NCBI GenBank assembly: GCA_001464935.1
Contig: LNEL01000049.1
Span: 1 to 64,000, forward strand
Length of the DNA stretch: 64,000 nt
Direction: 5' to 3'
From: Gammaproteobacteria bacterium Ga0077536
Lineage (GTDB): Bacteria; Pseudomonadota; Gammaproteobacteria; Ga0077536
Numbering within the stretch: the first letter of the stretch is position 1; every line of letters starts with the position of its first letter. The translations under genes were made by a program, and so were the position numbers. This document shows positions 1 through 8,673 of the stretch, in pieces. The notes below the pieces were generated by a model. It was not told the DNA's origin. It worked only from the letters and a program-made list of their open reading frames with translations, and did not search any database.

Positions 1-995
1 ATGTCATGCGTCATCTGGCGCACGAGTTCGTACTGGGATTTCTCGGGGTGGTCCCGGAAGAGCTCCATGTAGCGCACGAGCAGATGGATGTTGACGGAGA
101 TCGTCAGAATCAGGGTCAGCGCGATGAAGTTCGACGATATGACGGTCAGGTCCCAGCCGGCATGCCCCAGCATGCCGATGGCGAGCACCACTGCCCCGAT
201 GCCGAAGATCACGATGTCGCCGCGGACGAAGGTGATCAGGTCGTCGGTGATCATCGAAATGCCGCCGAGGTGCACCTTGGCGTCCCCGCGATAGCGCTCC
301 AGCACCGAGCGGATGCTCGCGACGGCGGCGTGATTGGCCTCGTCGATGGCGGCCTTCTGGGCTTTGTAGATTGGTTCGAGCCGGTTCAGGCGCTCCTGCT
401 GGGCCGGTGACAGGCCCGCGGTGGCGCGCAGATAAACCAGGTCGCCACGTTCCATCTGGAGTTCGCGAAAGTCCGGATGGTCCTTCATGACGACCCGGAT
501 GGCGGTGGTGCGGCCATCGGCGCTGATCGCGACGTTCTTGTACAGCGGGCTCGTCAGCAGTTCATTGCGCGCGCGCTCGAAGTCGACGTCGGGCGATTCG
601 AGCGTCTTGTACTTGGTGGCGACCTCGGACAGTTTGGCCTCGACGTTCTTGACCAGCGGCACATCCAGAATCGTCAGGACCGACTCGACTTCCGGCAGTG
701 CCTTCAGGTCACCGCGCATCGACGCTATCAGCGCGCGCGATTCGGGGCTGAACAGCGACGCGTCGGGCGTGACCGTCACGAACAGGAAGTCCCTGGCCGA
801 ATATCGCTTGCCCAGTTCCCGGAAGCGCTGCAGATCGGCATCGTTCTCGAGCAGCAGGGAATCGGCCGAGGCATCGACCCTGAATTTCGGGATGCCGGTG
901 GCGAAGGCCACCAGGATGGCGGCCAGCAGGATCAGGGTGCCCTTCGGGTTCGCGAGTACGACGCGATCGAAGAGCTCGGCAAGGGCTCTGAGCAT
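1..995 (-). CDS. RND/MMPL-family exporter, N-terminal part (truncated by window edge)
   Basis: This minus-strand frame starts at ATG 995 and stays open for about 331 codons to the window edge; it is missing from the ORF track because its stop lies outside. The protein begins MLRALAELFDRVVLANP, followed by a hydrophobic segment (about residues 18-36), a long polar loop with the RND-like stretch FRVDASADSLLLEND, and at least two further membrane segments (IVIFGIGAVVLAIGML; NFIALTLILTISVNIHLLV). One helix, a large periplasmic loop, then a helix bundle is the layout of MMPL/hopanoid-type RND transporters that move lipids or other hydrophobic molecules. Substrate is unknown. No strong Shine-Dalgarno sequence precedes the ATG, so the start is likely but unproven. 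Confidence 0.8.
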   Translation of the reverse strand, partial: MLRALAELFDRVVLANPKGTLILLAAILVAFATGIPKFRVDASADSLLLENDADLQRFRELGKRYSARDFLFVTVTPDASLFSPESRALIASMRGDLKALPEVESVLTILDVPLVKNVEAKLSEVATKYKTLESPDVDFERARNELLTSPLYKNVAISADGRTTAIRVVMKDHPDFRELQMERGDLVYLRATAGLSPAQQERLNRLEPIYKAQKAAIDEANHAAVASIRSVLERYRGDAKVHLGGISMITDDLITFVRGDIVIFGIGAVVLAIGMLGHAGWDLTVISSNFIALTLILTISVNIHLLVRYMELFRDHPEKSQYELVRQMTHD

Positions 996-1230
996 GGGAG
1001 ACGGCGCTGGTGTTATGGGTAAGTGAAGGGCGCCGCTGAGTCTATTAGAGACCGGCCGGCGCAGCCAGCCACTTTTGCAGCCTGCCCCCTGTCGGCCGGC
1101 GGTCGCACTTGAGCCAAATGGCTGCTCAAAGTTCGGGAATAGTTCCTGATTTGAACACGTCGAGCCTCCTGTGCATTGACGCTTCCGGTACGCGGAGTAG
1201 GCTTCGGCCTGCCACGAAGGGCAAATAATA

Positions 1231-2583
1231 ATGGGTGGGGTCGGGCCTTCCGGGAAGGAGGGGCCGGGTCGTCAGACGCGGGGAAACAGTCAGCAGATGC
1301 AGCCTGAAGAGTCATCGCCAGCCACGACCGCGGTCAGTGAGCTGGTCGACGAGCGAGTGGCGGCGCGCCAGTGCCAGATCGCCGCCGAGAACGGGCGTTT
1401 CGCCTTGCTGCCGCTGGTGCTGTGCGCCGTGTGCTATGCCGGACTGCTCGGCCAGTTCATTGCGGTCGACGTGCTCAACGGCTGGATGCTGGCGATGGTG
1501 CTGCTGATCTCCGCGCGCGTCATCGTGCTGGTGGGCTTCGGCCGCGTCGAGAGCATCGGCCGCAAGCGCTGGCTCGTGTTCAATGCCTGCTCCCTGTTCG
1601 CCGTCGGTGCCGGTTTCGGTGTCAGCACGCTGTGGTTCACGTTTCCGCAGGAAACCTGGGTGCTCGCCGTCGTCAATCTCTGGCTCGGCGGGCTCGCCTG
1701 TGGCGCGCTGCTCGGGCAGGGCATCGTGCGCTGGCACGGGCTGGCGTTCGCCATTCCGGCGCTTGCGCCGCTGCAGGTGCGTCTGCTGGCGAGCGGCGAT
1801 CCGACGCTGCTCGGGCTGGGCATCGGCAACATCCTGTTCTTCACCTACCTGTTCCACATCATCCAGCGCAGCCAGACCTACACCATTGGCGAGATGCGTC
1901 ATCGCGTCGAAGTCGAGGCCATTGCCGAGCGCCTGGCGCAGGAGCAGGCCCGCAGCGCGGCACTGGTCGAGGACCTGTCGGCCGAAATCGCGCGGCGGCG
2001 CAAGACGCAGGCGGCCCTGATCGACGCCCGCAACCGGGCACGCGATCAGTCGAATCTCGATCCGCTGACGAGCCTTGCCAATCGCCGTGTGTTCGAACGG
2101 GTGCTGGACCGGGAATGGGCGCGCGCGCTGCGTGAGCAGCGGCCACTGTCGCTGGTGATCTGCGATCTCGACCGCTTTCGCCCCTACAACGAGAGCTATG
2201 GCCATCATGCCGGTGACAAGTGCCTGGTGCGCGTGGCGCAGGTGGTCAGCGGATTTTCGCGCCGCGCCGGCGACCTGGTCTCGCGCTTCGGCGGTGAAGA
2301 GTTCGCGGTGCTGCTGCCGGAGACGAGCGAGTTCGCGGCACTGGATGTCGCCGACTCGATCCGGTCGGGCGTTTACGAATTGACGCTGATGCACGGCGCC
2401 TCCGACGTCGATCGCGTGCTGACGGCAAGCTGCGGCGCCGCGACGATCATCCCGGCGCCCGGTCAGAAGCCGCAGGAGCTCATCGATGCGGCCGCCAACG
2501 CCCTGCAGCGCGCCAAGCGCGCCGGGCGCAACTGCGTGTTCACCGTCACCGGCGTGCAACACCAGGAAACCGACGAAGGCTGA
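1231..2583 (+). CDS. membrane-anchored diguanylate cyclase (GGDEF)
   Basis: The 450-residue protein has an N-terminal block of five or six membrane segments (about residues 55-215), a short charged coiled-coil-like linker, and a C-terminal GGDEF domain (about 280-440). The active-site GGEEF lies near residue 354, and an RAGD inhibitory site (RxxD) sits five residues upstream, so it should make c-di-GMP and be feedback-inhibited. The membrane block probably senses an unknown signal. There is no EAL domain. A second in-frame ATG at 1297 (MQPEESS) is a possible start because the first 22 residues look unconserved. It is transcribed away from the RND exporter across a 235-bp gap. Confidence 0.9.
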   Translation: MGGVGPSGKEGPGRQTRGNSQQMQPEESSPATTAVSELVDERVAARQCQIAAENGRFALLPLVLCAVCYAGLLGQFIAVDVLNGWMLAMVLLISARVIVLVGFGRVESIGRKRWLVFNACSLFAVGAGFGVSTLWFTFPQETWVLAVVNLWLGGLACGALLGQGIVRWHGLAFAIPALAPLQVRLLASGDPTLLGLGIGNILFFTYLFHIIQRSQTYTIGEMRHRVEVEAIAERLAQEQARSAALVEDLSAEIARRRKTQAALIDARNRARDQSNLDPLTSLANRRVFERVLDREWARALREQRPLSLVICDLDRFRPYNESYGHHAGDKCLVRVAQVVSGFSRRAGDLVSRFGGEEFAVLLPETSEFAALDVADSIRSGVYELTLMHGASDVDRVLTASCGAATIIPAPGQKPQELIDAAANALQRAKRAGRNCVFTVTGVQHQETDEG

Positions 2584-2716
2584 CGCGCGAGCGGCGCGTC
2601 TTGCGCCCGTCTTCGTCCGCCGCCAGCCGCACATGCTGTCCCCGGCGTTGCCGCGGCGTCGTCCGCGGTGTCATGATCTGGCTCCCCCGCTGCACACATC
2701 CTGGATAGGCGCCTGC

Positions 2717-3523
2717 ATGGACTCGTCGCGCTCGGAAGAATTCAGTCGTTTCCTGCTCGAACTCGCCGACCTTGCGGGGCGTGTCGTGCTGCCCTATTTC
2801 CGGCACGAGATGGTGGTCGGTGACAAGGGCGGGCAGCGCTTCGACCCGGTCACTGAAGCCGATCGCGGCGCGGAGCGCGCGCTGCGCGAGGCCATTCTCG
2901 CCCGCTATCCGGATCACGGCGTGCTCGGCGAGGAAGACGGGGACACGCCTGGCGCAGGTCGATATCGCTGGGTGATCGATCCAATCGACGGCACGCGCGC
3001 GTTCGTCTGCGGCGTGCCGACCTGGGGCACGCTGATCGCGCTGTGCGAGCACGATCGCCCGGTGCTCGGCATGATGAGCCAGCCGTTCGTCGGCGAGGTG
3101 TTCATCGGGGGTGGCAACGAGGCCTGGCAGCTGCGCGGCGACGAGCGGCGTCGCCTGCGCACGCGCGACACGTCCGATCTCGCCGCGAGCTACCTGTTCG
3201 CCACCGCGCCGGAAATGTTCGCGGCGGACACCGAATGGCCCGCGTTCCAGCACCTCTCGCGTCAGGTGCGCCTGGCGCGCTTCGGCATCGACTGCTATGC
3301 GTACTGCCTGCTGGCGGCAGGGCATCTCGACCTCGTCGTCGAAGCCGGGCTCGGGTACTACGACATCGCGCCGATGATGCCGCTGATCGAAGCCGCCGGC
3401 GGCATCGTCACCGACTGGACCGGCGCGCCCGTCCGTGGCGGCGGGCGCGTGATCGCGGCGGCCAATGCGACACTCCACGGGTTGGCGCTCGCCGAGCTGC
3501 AGAAGACCACCGATGGGCGCTGA
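2717..3523 (+). CDS. hisN: histidinol-phosphatase, inositol monophosphatase family
   Basis: The 268-residue protein starts at ATG 2717 (MDSSRSEEF); the longer tracked ORF adds an unconserved extension. It carries the metal-binding signatures of the IMPase superfamily: GEED near residue 71, DPIDGTRAF near 87, and a C-terminal YYDIAPMMPLIEAAGG in which the Asp binds metal. The FGIDCYAY stretch and overall length resemble the HisN-type histidinol-phosphatases, which remove phosphate from L-histidinol phosphate. Inositol monophosphatase or a CysQ-like role cannot be excluded. The stop codon overlaps the next gene by 11 nt, implying translational coupling. Confidence 0.75.
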   Translation: MDSSRSEEFSRFLLELADLAGRVVLPYFRHEMVVGDKGGQRFDPVTEADRGAERALREAILARYPDHGVLGEEDGDTPGAGRYRWVIDPIDGTRAFVCGVPTWGTLIALCEHDRPVLGMMSQPFVGEVFIGGGNEAWQLRGDERRRLRTRDTSDLAASYLFATAPEMFAADTEWPAFQHLSRQVRLARFGIDCYAYCLLAAGHLDLVVEAGLGYYDIAPMMPLIEAAGGIVTDWTGAPVRGGGRVIAAANATLHGLALAELQKTTDGR

Positions 3524-4538
3524 GCGCCGCTGCCGGCTCGCCGTCTGCATCGCACGCCTGCAGCCGCCGCAGCAGCGCCACGTCGACGCGCTGCGCGCGC
3601 TGGCCGCAGACCACGACGCCGTGTGGCTGGTCTGCGGCGGCGTCACGCAGGCGGCCAGCGTCGTCAATCCATGGACCTTCGACGAGCGGCGCGCGCTGCT
3701 CGCGCTCGCGCTGCCGCCTTCGCTCGACCTCGCATGCCTGGCGGTGGCCGACTGCTGGTACGACGATCGACGCTGGGCCGACGCGGTGCGCGAAGCCGTG
3801 CTGGCACAGGCGGCGCGCGCAGGCATCGACCCGGCGCAGGCCGACATCGCGCTGGTGCCGCTCGAACGCGGGTCGGCGTCGTTCTATGCCGCGTGCTTCC
3901 CTGAGTGGCGCGTGTGCGAACCCGGCGCGGACCTGCCGGCTTTCGACCGCACGTTGAACGAGCGCCTGCTCGGCGGCGACGCCGCGGCTGCACTCGACGC
4001 CAGCGTGCCGGTCCCTGTGCGGGCCGCGCTCGCCGCGACGCTCAGCGATGCCGTGCGTTGCGAACTGCGCGAGGAGATGGCGTTCATCACGCATTACCGT
4101 GACGCGTGGCAGACGGCGCCGTTTCCGCCGATCTTCGTCACGGTCGATGCGCTGGTCACGCACGGGGATCGGGTGCTGGTGATCCGGCGCGGGCGGCGTC
4201 CCGGCCACGGCCTGCTGGCTCTGCCCGGCGGTTTCATCGATCCCGATGAACCCCTGTGCGACAGCGCGCTGCGCGAACTGCGTGAAGAGACCGGCCTCGT
4301 GCTCCCCGCGTCGGCCTGCACCGCGGTCCGCGTTTACGATCATCCGCATCGCTCGCTGCGCGGACGCACGATTACGCATCTGCACCGCTACGTGCTCGCC
4401 GGCACGCAGCCGGCACCGGCGCTGGAAGCCGGTGACGACGCGGCGCAGGCGCTGTGGCTGCCGTTCGCCGACGCGCGCCCGCAGGCATTCTTCGAGGACC
4501 ATTACGCGATGCTGCAGCTCGAACTCGGCCTGGCCTGA
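3513..4538 (+). CDS. NadM-Nudix fusion: NMN adenylyltransferase-like domain plus Nudix hydrolase
   Basis: The start ATG 3513 (MGAERRCRLAVCIARLQ) lies inside the hisN 3' end. Residues 1-190 align by eye with the adenylyltransferase half of bifunctional NadM-Nudix proteins, including NPWTFDERRALL. Residues 200-341 form a Nudix domain with a complete box, GX5EX7REUXEEXGU, from about residue 238 (GGFIDPDEPLCDSALRELRE). The nucleotidyltransferase signature is degraded, however: the usual PFHxGH reads PPQQRH, and the C-terminal ISxTxxR is not recognisable (DRTLNERLLGGD). The Nudix half should still hydrolyse ADP-ribose-like substrates; NMN adenylylation is doubtful. Confidence 0.8.
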   Translation: MGAERRCRLAVCIARLQPPQQRHVDALRALAADHDAVWLVCGGVTQAASVVNPWTFDERRALLALALPPSLDLACLAVADCWYDDRRWADAVREAVLAQAARAGIDPAQADIALVPLERGSASFYAACFPEWRVCEPGADLPAFDRTLNERLLGGDAAAALDASVPVPVRAALAATLSDAVRCELREEMAFITHYRDAWQTAPFPPIFVTVDALVTHGDRVLVIRRGRRPGHGLLALPGGFIDPDEPLCDSALRELREETGLVLPASACTAVRVYDHPHRSLRGRTITHLHRYVLAGTQPAPALEAGDDAAQALWLPFADARPQAFFEDHYAMLQLELGLA

Positions 4539-4553
4539 GCGTCGTTCGCGGCC

Positions 4554-5471
4554 ATGAACGCGCGCGTCGTGCTCCTTCTGCTCGCGATGTGCTGTGGGAA
4601 CGCGCGTGCCGAAGCGACTCTGCTGCAAACCCGTTTCGACGTCCTGGTGACGTCGCTCGACGGGGCCGCGCCAGCGGAGCGCGTCGCATTCGCGGAGGCG
4701 GCGCTCGCCGAGCTCATCGCCGCCTACGAGACCGAACTGGCGCGCAGCGCCGGCGGCGCTGCGCCGGGTGCGGATCAGGTCTGGCGCCGCGGCACCGCGG
4801 GCTACGTGGCAAGACTCCACGCGCTGCGCGATCACCTGCGCGCCGGCCCGACCGTCGACCTCGTGCGTGAGGCGCACGGCACGGTGCGTCTCATCCTCGG
4901 CGAGGAACAGGTGATGTTGAGCGCGCCGCGCGCCAGCGCACAGCGGACCCTGGAGGCGAGCATTGCCGATGCGCTCTGCAGCCGACGCGATTGCGCGGCG
5001 ACGGCGGCGACGGTCGATGAAGTGGTCGTGGCCCGCGAACGCCAGATGCTCGGCGAGTGGGCGCTGGCCGACAAGGCGCCACCGATGTATTCGCAGCAGG
5101 ACGGCCTGCACTGTGTCTTCGAGGACATGCGCCACCTGCGCCTCAAGCAGGTGGCCTGCGAGGCCGTGACGCGCGAACTGCGCCTGCTCGAGGAGTCATT
5201 GCGGGCGGTGTTGCAGCATGGAGGGCAGGTCGACTGGGCGACTTTGCGCGTGGGGCCTGCGCCGGGAGCCGGCGGCACGGTGGGCGGGACCCGCGTAAGC
5301 TATGGCGCGAACGGCCGATACTTCGAACTCGACCTGCCTCATCTCGCTGCTGCGCCGGCGGTGGTGCAGGGTGCGATTCCCTGGTTGCAGACCCGACTGC
5401 GCGGCCAGCATGCGACCTATGTGATCGCGACCCCGGAGCGTCTCGCATACCGGGTGTCGGACACCGACTGA
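4554..5471 (+). CDS. exported protein of unknown function
   Basis: The 305-residue product has a short cleavable-looking signal peptide (MNARVVLLLLAMCCGNARA). The mature part is soluble, mixed acidic/basic, mostly helical in its first half, and has conserved-looking Cys residues (CSRRDC, LHCVFED, QVACEA) that could form disulfides. I recognise no domain. It follows the NadM-Nudix gene by 15 bp on the same strand and precedes another small exported protein, so the three may be co-transcribed. A periplasmic location is inferred only from the signal peptide. Confidence 0.6.
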   Translation: MNARVVLLLLAMCCGNARAEATLLQTRFDVLVTSLDGAAPAERVAFAEAALAELIAAYETELARSAGGAAPGADQVWRRGTAGYVARLHALRDHLRAGPTVDLVREAHGTVRLILGEEQVMLSAPRASAQRTLEASIADALCSRRDCAATAATVDEVVVARERQMLGEWALADKAPPMYSQQDGLHCVFEDMRHLRLKQVACEAVTRELRLLEESLRAVLQHGGQVDWATLRVGPAPGAGGTVGGTRVSYGANGRYFELDLPHLAAAPAVVQGAIPWLQTRLRGQHATYVIATPERLAYRVSDTD

Positions 5472-5504
5472 GCCTCCAGTATCAATGAGAGAGATTATTG
5501 AGCC

Positions 5505-5825
5505 ATGCGTGAGCTGATTTCCAAGCGAACAATCCCGGTGCTCGTCGCCTGTGGGCTGCTGATGGCTGCCGCCCGGGCCGACGAACGCTATCAGGCCGTG
5601 CCGATCGATTCGGGGACCGAATTCGGGACCGAAAAGGCGCTGATCGTCGACACCCTCGCCGGCCATATGTGGATCTGGACCGAGAGTCCGGCCACCGATG
5701 AGGAGCCCGGCGGGCGCTACATCATCTACCAGGGACAGTTGACGCCGGGCACCGAAATGGGCGAGGTCGTGCTCAAGCAGGAATGGCCGGTCGATCGGCC
5801 GTCGCAAATCAAGGTGGGCAAGTAG
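5505..5825 (+). CDS. small exported protein of unknown function
   Basis: A 106-residue ORF starting at ATG 5505 has an N-terminal signal peptide (TIPVLVACGLLMAAARA) and a short mature domain rich in Gly, Glu and aromatic residues (GHMWIWTESP, GGRYIIYQGQL) that looks like a compact beta-rich fold. No family is recognised. It sits 33 bp after the previous exported unknown and only 4 bp before the SDR gene, suggesting one transcript. Codon usage matches its neighbours and the frame is clean, so it is probably a real gene. Confidence 0.6.
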   Translation: MRELISKRTIPVLVACGLLMAAARADERYQAVPIDSGTEFGTEKALIVDTLAGHMWIWTESPATDEEPGGRYIIYQGQLTPGTEMGEVVLKQEWPVDRPSQIKVGK

Positions 5826-5829
5826 GCCG

Positions 5830-6615
5830 ATGCCGCACGACCCGGTGCCAGGCTCGTGCGCGCACCGGCTGGCCGGCAAGCGCATCGTGATCACGGGCTC
5901 GAGCAGCGGCATCGGGCGTGGCGTCGCGCTGCGCTGCGCGGCCGAGGGAGCTGCGGTGCTCGTCGTCTACCGCCGCTCCCACGAGGCAGCGGCAGCGGTA
6001 GTCGAGGAGATCCGCGCGGCCGGTGGAGTGGCGTCGGCGTTCGGTGCCGATGTGTCGGATCCTGCCCGGATCGATGGCCTGGTCGCGGCAGCGGTCGACC
6101 GGCTCGGTGGCCTCGACACGTGGTGCAATTTTGCGGGTGCGGACATCCTGACCGGTGAAGGCGCGCGCGCGTCCGATCGGGACAAGCTGACGCGGCTCAT
6201 CGACACCGATCTGCGCGGCACGATCCTGTGCGCGTGGGCAGCGGCAGACGCGTTGAAGCAGTCGCGCGGTTCGATCGTGAACATGTCGTGGGATCTCGCG
6301 CTGCGTGGCATGGGTGGTCGCAATCCGGAAATGTTCGCGGCCGTCAAAGCCGGCGTCACGGGCTTCACGCGCGCGCTCGCACGCTCACTGGCCCCGGAAG
6401 TCAGGGTCAATGAAGTCGCGCCGGGCTGGATCGAAACCTCCTTTGCGACCTCGGACATGGCGCCGGATTACCGTGCGGCAGTCGAAGCCGCGACGCCGCT
6501 CGCGCGCTTCGGGATCCCGGCGGACATCGCGGCCGCCGTGGTGTTCCTGGCGTCGGACGAGGCGTCGTTCGTGACGGGCCAGACGCTGAAGGTCAACGGC
6601 GGCCTGTCGAGCTGA
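5830..6615 (+). CDS. SDR-family oxidoreductase with Phe at the catalytic Tyr position
   Basis: The 261-residue protein is a classical short-chain dehydrogenase in outline: GSSSGIGRG cofactor loop near residue 22, NFAG in place of NNAG, a Ser in SIVNMSW, a PGWIET stretch, and the FLASDEASFVTGQ C-terminal motif. The usual YxxxK active site reads FAAVK: Phe replaces the catalytic Tyr (codon TTC at about 6333), with Lys kept. Dehydrogenase activity is therefore questionable; it may bind NAD(P) for another role or use an alternative acid. The substrate is unknown. It lies 4 bp after a small exported protein and is convergent with the egtB-like gene. Confidence 0.85.
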   Translation: MPHDPVPGSCAHRLAGKRIVITGSSSGIGRGVALRCAAEGAAVLVVYRRSHEAAAAVVEEIRAAGGVASAFGADVSDPARIDGLVAAAVDRLGGLDTWCNFAGADILTGEGARASDRDKLTRLIDTDLRGTILCAWAAADALKQSRGSIVNMSWDLALRGMGGRNPEMFAAVKAGVTGFTRALARSLAPEVRVNEVAPGWIETSFATSDMAPDYRAAVEAATPLARFGIPADIAAAVVFLASDEASFVTGQTLKVNGGLSS

Positions 6616-6628
6616 ACGCGCGGCGCGC

Positions 6629-7888
6629 TCAATCCTCGTCGCGCGCGAGCCGCAGGCCTGCGAACTGCCAGCGTTGCTGCGGGTAGAAGAAATTGCGATA
6701 GCTCGCGCGCAGATGATCGCGCGGTGACACGCAGCATCCGCCACGCAACACCATCTGGTTCGCCATGAACTTGCCGTTGTATTCGCCGACCGCGCCGGCC
6801 AGCGGCTTGAACCCGGGGTAGGGCGCGTAACTGCTCGCGGTCCATTCCCATACATCGCCATACATCTGCGTCAGCGGCTCATCGCCGGCGCCAGCCGGAT
6901 GCAGCAGTCCATCGTCGACGAAGTTGCCTTCGAGCGCGACGCCTGCTGCCGCGTGTTCCCATTCCTGTTCGGTCGGCAGGCGCGCACCGGCCCAGCGTGC
7001 ATAGGCATCGGCTTCGTAGAAACTGACATGACACACAGCGGCGTGGGGCGACAGCGGGCGCGTGCCGCCGAGCGTGAACTCGTCATACCCCTCGCGACCG
7101 CCGTCGCGCGGCAGCCAGTACGCGGGATGCTGCCAGCCTTCACGCTGCACCGTGGCCCAGCCGTCAGCGAGCCACAGCAGCGGATTGCAATAGCCGCCAT
7201 CGGCCACGAACGCCGCGAACTCGGCATTCGTCACCGGGCGCTGTGCGAGCCGGTACGGTGCGAGCCAGGCCCGATGGCGCGGACGCTCGTTGTCGAAGGC
7301 AAAGGCGTCCGCCATGGCGCCGATGTCGATCAGACCGCCGGCAACGGATTGCCAGCTGCCGGCCCCGGTGACGGACGTCGGCGGTGGCAGTGGCAGGTTC
7401 GCATACACCGGCAGCAACGGGTTCTGCGCGAACAGGTGCTTGATGTCCATCAACAGCAGTTCCTGGTGCTGTTGCTCGTGATGCAGGCCCAACTCGACCA
7501 GTGCCGCAACGGCCGGCGGCAGGCCGCGTGTGAGATGCGCTTCGAGCCGTTCGTCGATTGCGTGCCGGTATGCCAGCACATCGCTCAGCGAGGGTCGCGT
7601 CAGCAACCCGCGCGAGGGACGCGCATGTTGACGCCCGATGCCCTGGTAGTAGGAGTTGAACAACACGCGATAGCCGTCGAACGGTGAGCGGTAGCCCGGT
7701 TCGAGCGCCTCGATGACGACGGTTTCGAAGAACCACGCCGTGTGCGCGAGATGCCACTTGGCGGGGCTTGCATCGGGCATCGACTGCGCGCAGGCGTCTT
7801 CCGGTGACAGCGGCGCGGCGAGCCGCGCCGTGGCCGAGCGCACCGCGCGATATCGCACCAGGAGTTGATCGCCGCGCGCGCTCAGCAT
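6629..7888 (-). CDS. egtB: EgtB-like ergothioneine biosynthesis sulfoxide synthase
   Basis: This 419-residue protein joins an N-terminal DinB-like helical domain to a C-terminal formylglycine-generating-enzyme (FGE-sulfatase) domain, the EgtB/OvoA layout. Iron ligands are visible: a His in KWHLAHTAWFFE (about 46-49) and HxxxHxE in HHEQQHQEL (about 137-143). The C-terminal part has MYGDVWEWT and VLRGGCCVSP, typical of the family. EgtB couples a thiol to trimethylhistidine with O2. No egtD (histidine methyltransferase) is visible nearby, so the substrate pairing is unproven; an OvoA- or SenA-like specificity is possible. It overlaps the NRDE gene upstream by 7 nt. Confidence 0.8.
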   Translation of the reverse strand: MLSARGDQLLVRYRAVRSATARLAAPLSPEDACAQSMPDASPAKWHLAHTAWFFETVVIEALEPGYRSPFDGYRVLFNSYYQGIGRQHARPSRGLLTRPSLSDVLAYRHAIDERLEAHLTRGLPPAVAALVELGLHHEQQHQELLLMDIKHLFAQNPLLPVYANLPLPPPTSVTGAGSWQSVAGGLIDIGAMADAFAFDNERPRHRAWLAPYRLAQRPVTNAEFAAFVADGGYCNPLLWLADGWATVQREGWQHPAYWLPRDGGREGYDEFTLGGTRPLSPHAAVCHVSFYEADAYARWAGARLPTEQEWEHAAAGVALEGNFVDDGLLHPAGAGDEPLTQMYGDVWEWTASSYAPYPGFKPLAGAVGEYNGKFMANQMVLRGGCCVSPRDHLRASYRNFFYPQQRWQFAGLRLARDED

Positions 7889-8652
7889 CGGGCAGTCTCC
7901 AGCACATGACGGCTGTCACCGCAGGCGCGGCCAGCGGCGTCGTAGCGACGTTCGACGAAGACGAGGCGACCACCGTGTTCGCGCAGCACGACCGACGAGC
8001 AGCGCGTGCCATAGCCGCCCCCGTTGATGAAGATCGGGGCGAGCACGCGTTCCATGGCCACGCCGATGCCGGTGTCCGGCAACTCGTGGTCATCGGCGCC
8101 GGCATCGTCACACAGTGTGGCCAGCAGTGCGTCGATCAATGCCTCGCCGTCGAGCGCGCGATGGCGCCGGTACGCCGCTTTCAGGCGGGCGACCTTCGGC
8201 CATTCGTCATCGAGGGCGGCGTTGCTCAGGCCATAGACGCCGGGTCCGAGGTCACGCACGCGATTGTCCTGGTTGGACCATGCGCGCAGGTTCGTCGTGT
8301 CGGCGAAGATGAGATTGGCACCGGCGTAGTGCGCCGCGTTGGCAACGAGCCGTTCGCCATAATGCGCGGCAGCGTGGCGCTCGCGCAGGAAATCCGCGAC
8401 CAGTGCGCCGCGCGACCGTTGGCCGGCCGCCTGGCCAGGCCGCCGCACATTGGTGACGGCGGCGAAACGGCCCCCGTGTTCGACGCCCAGCCACGTGCCA
8501 CCCGCTTCGAGATCGCGACCGGCGACGACATGCGGTGCGTCGGGCCAGGCTGCCGCGACCGCAGACGGGCGGCTGTGAAACTCGTCCCGGTTGGCGGCGA
8601 CGACGAGTTCGTAGTCGGGGTGATCGCGCCACGCGGCCAGCAGGATGCACAT
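7882..8652 (-). CDS. NRDE/TANGO2-family protein
   Basis: The 256-residue product opens with MCILLAAWRDHPDYELVVAANRDEF, containing the NRDE motif that names the family, followed by GRDLEAGGTWLGV and FAAVTNVR, both diagnostic of TANGO2-like proteins. An N-terminal Cys after Met suggests an Ntn-hydrolase-like fold. Biochemical function in bacteria is not settled; the eukaryotic relatives have been linked to heme and lipid handling. Its stop overlaps the start of the EgtB-like gene, so the two are likely translated together, and apt lies 21 bp upstream on the same strand. Confidence 0.85.
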   Translation of the reverse strand: MCILLAAWRDHPDYELVVAANRDEFHSRPSAVAAAWPDAPHVVAGRDLEAGGTWLGVEHGGRFAAVTNVRRPGQAAGQRSRGALVADFLRERHAAAHYGERLVANAAHYAGANLIFADTTNLRAWSNQDNRVRDLGPGVYGLSNAALDDEWPKVARLKAAYRRHRALDGEALIDALLATLCDDAGADDHELPDTGIGVAMERVLAPIFINGGGYGTRCSSVVLREHGGRLVFVERRYDAAGRACGDSRHVLETARC

Positions 8653-8673
8653 GGGCAGCCGACGGCAGCGCTG

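Noticed and set aside
3408-5135. 575-residue minus-strand ORF
   Set aside because: Antisense shadow of the NadM-Nudix gene and the exported unknown; no recognisable domain, typical of GC-rich codon bias.
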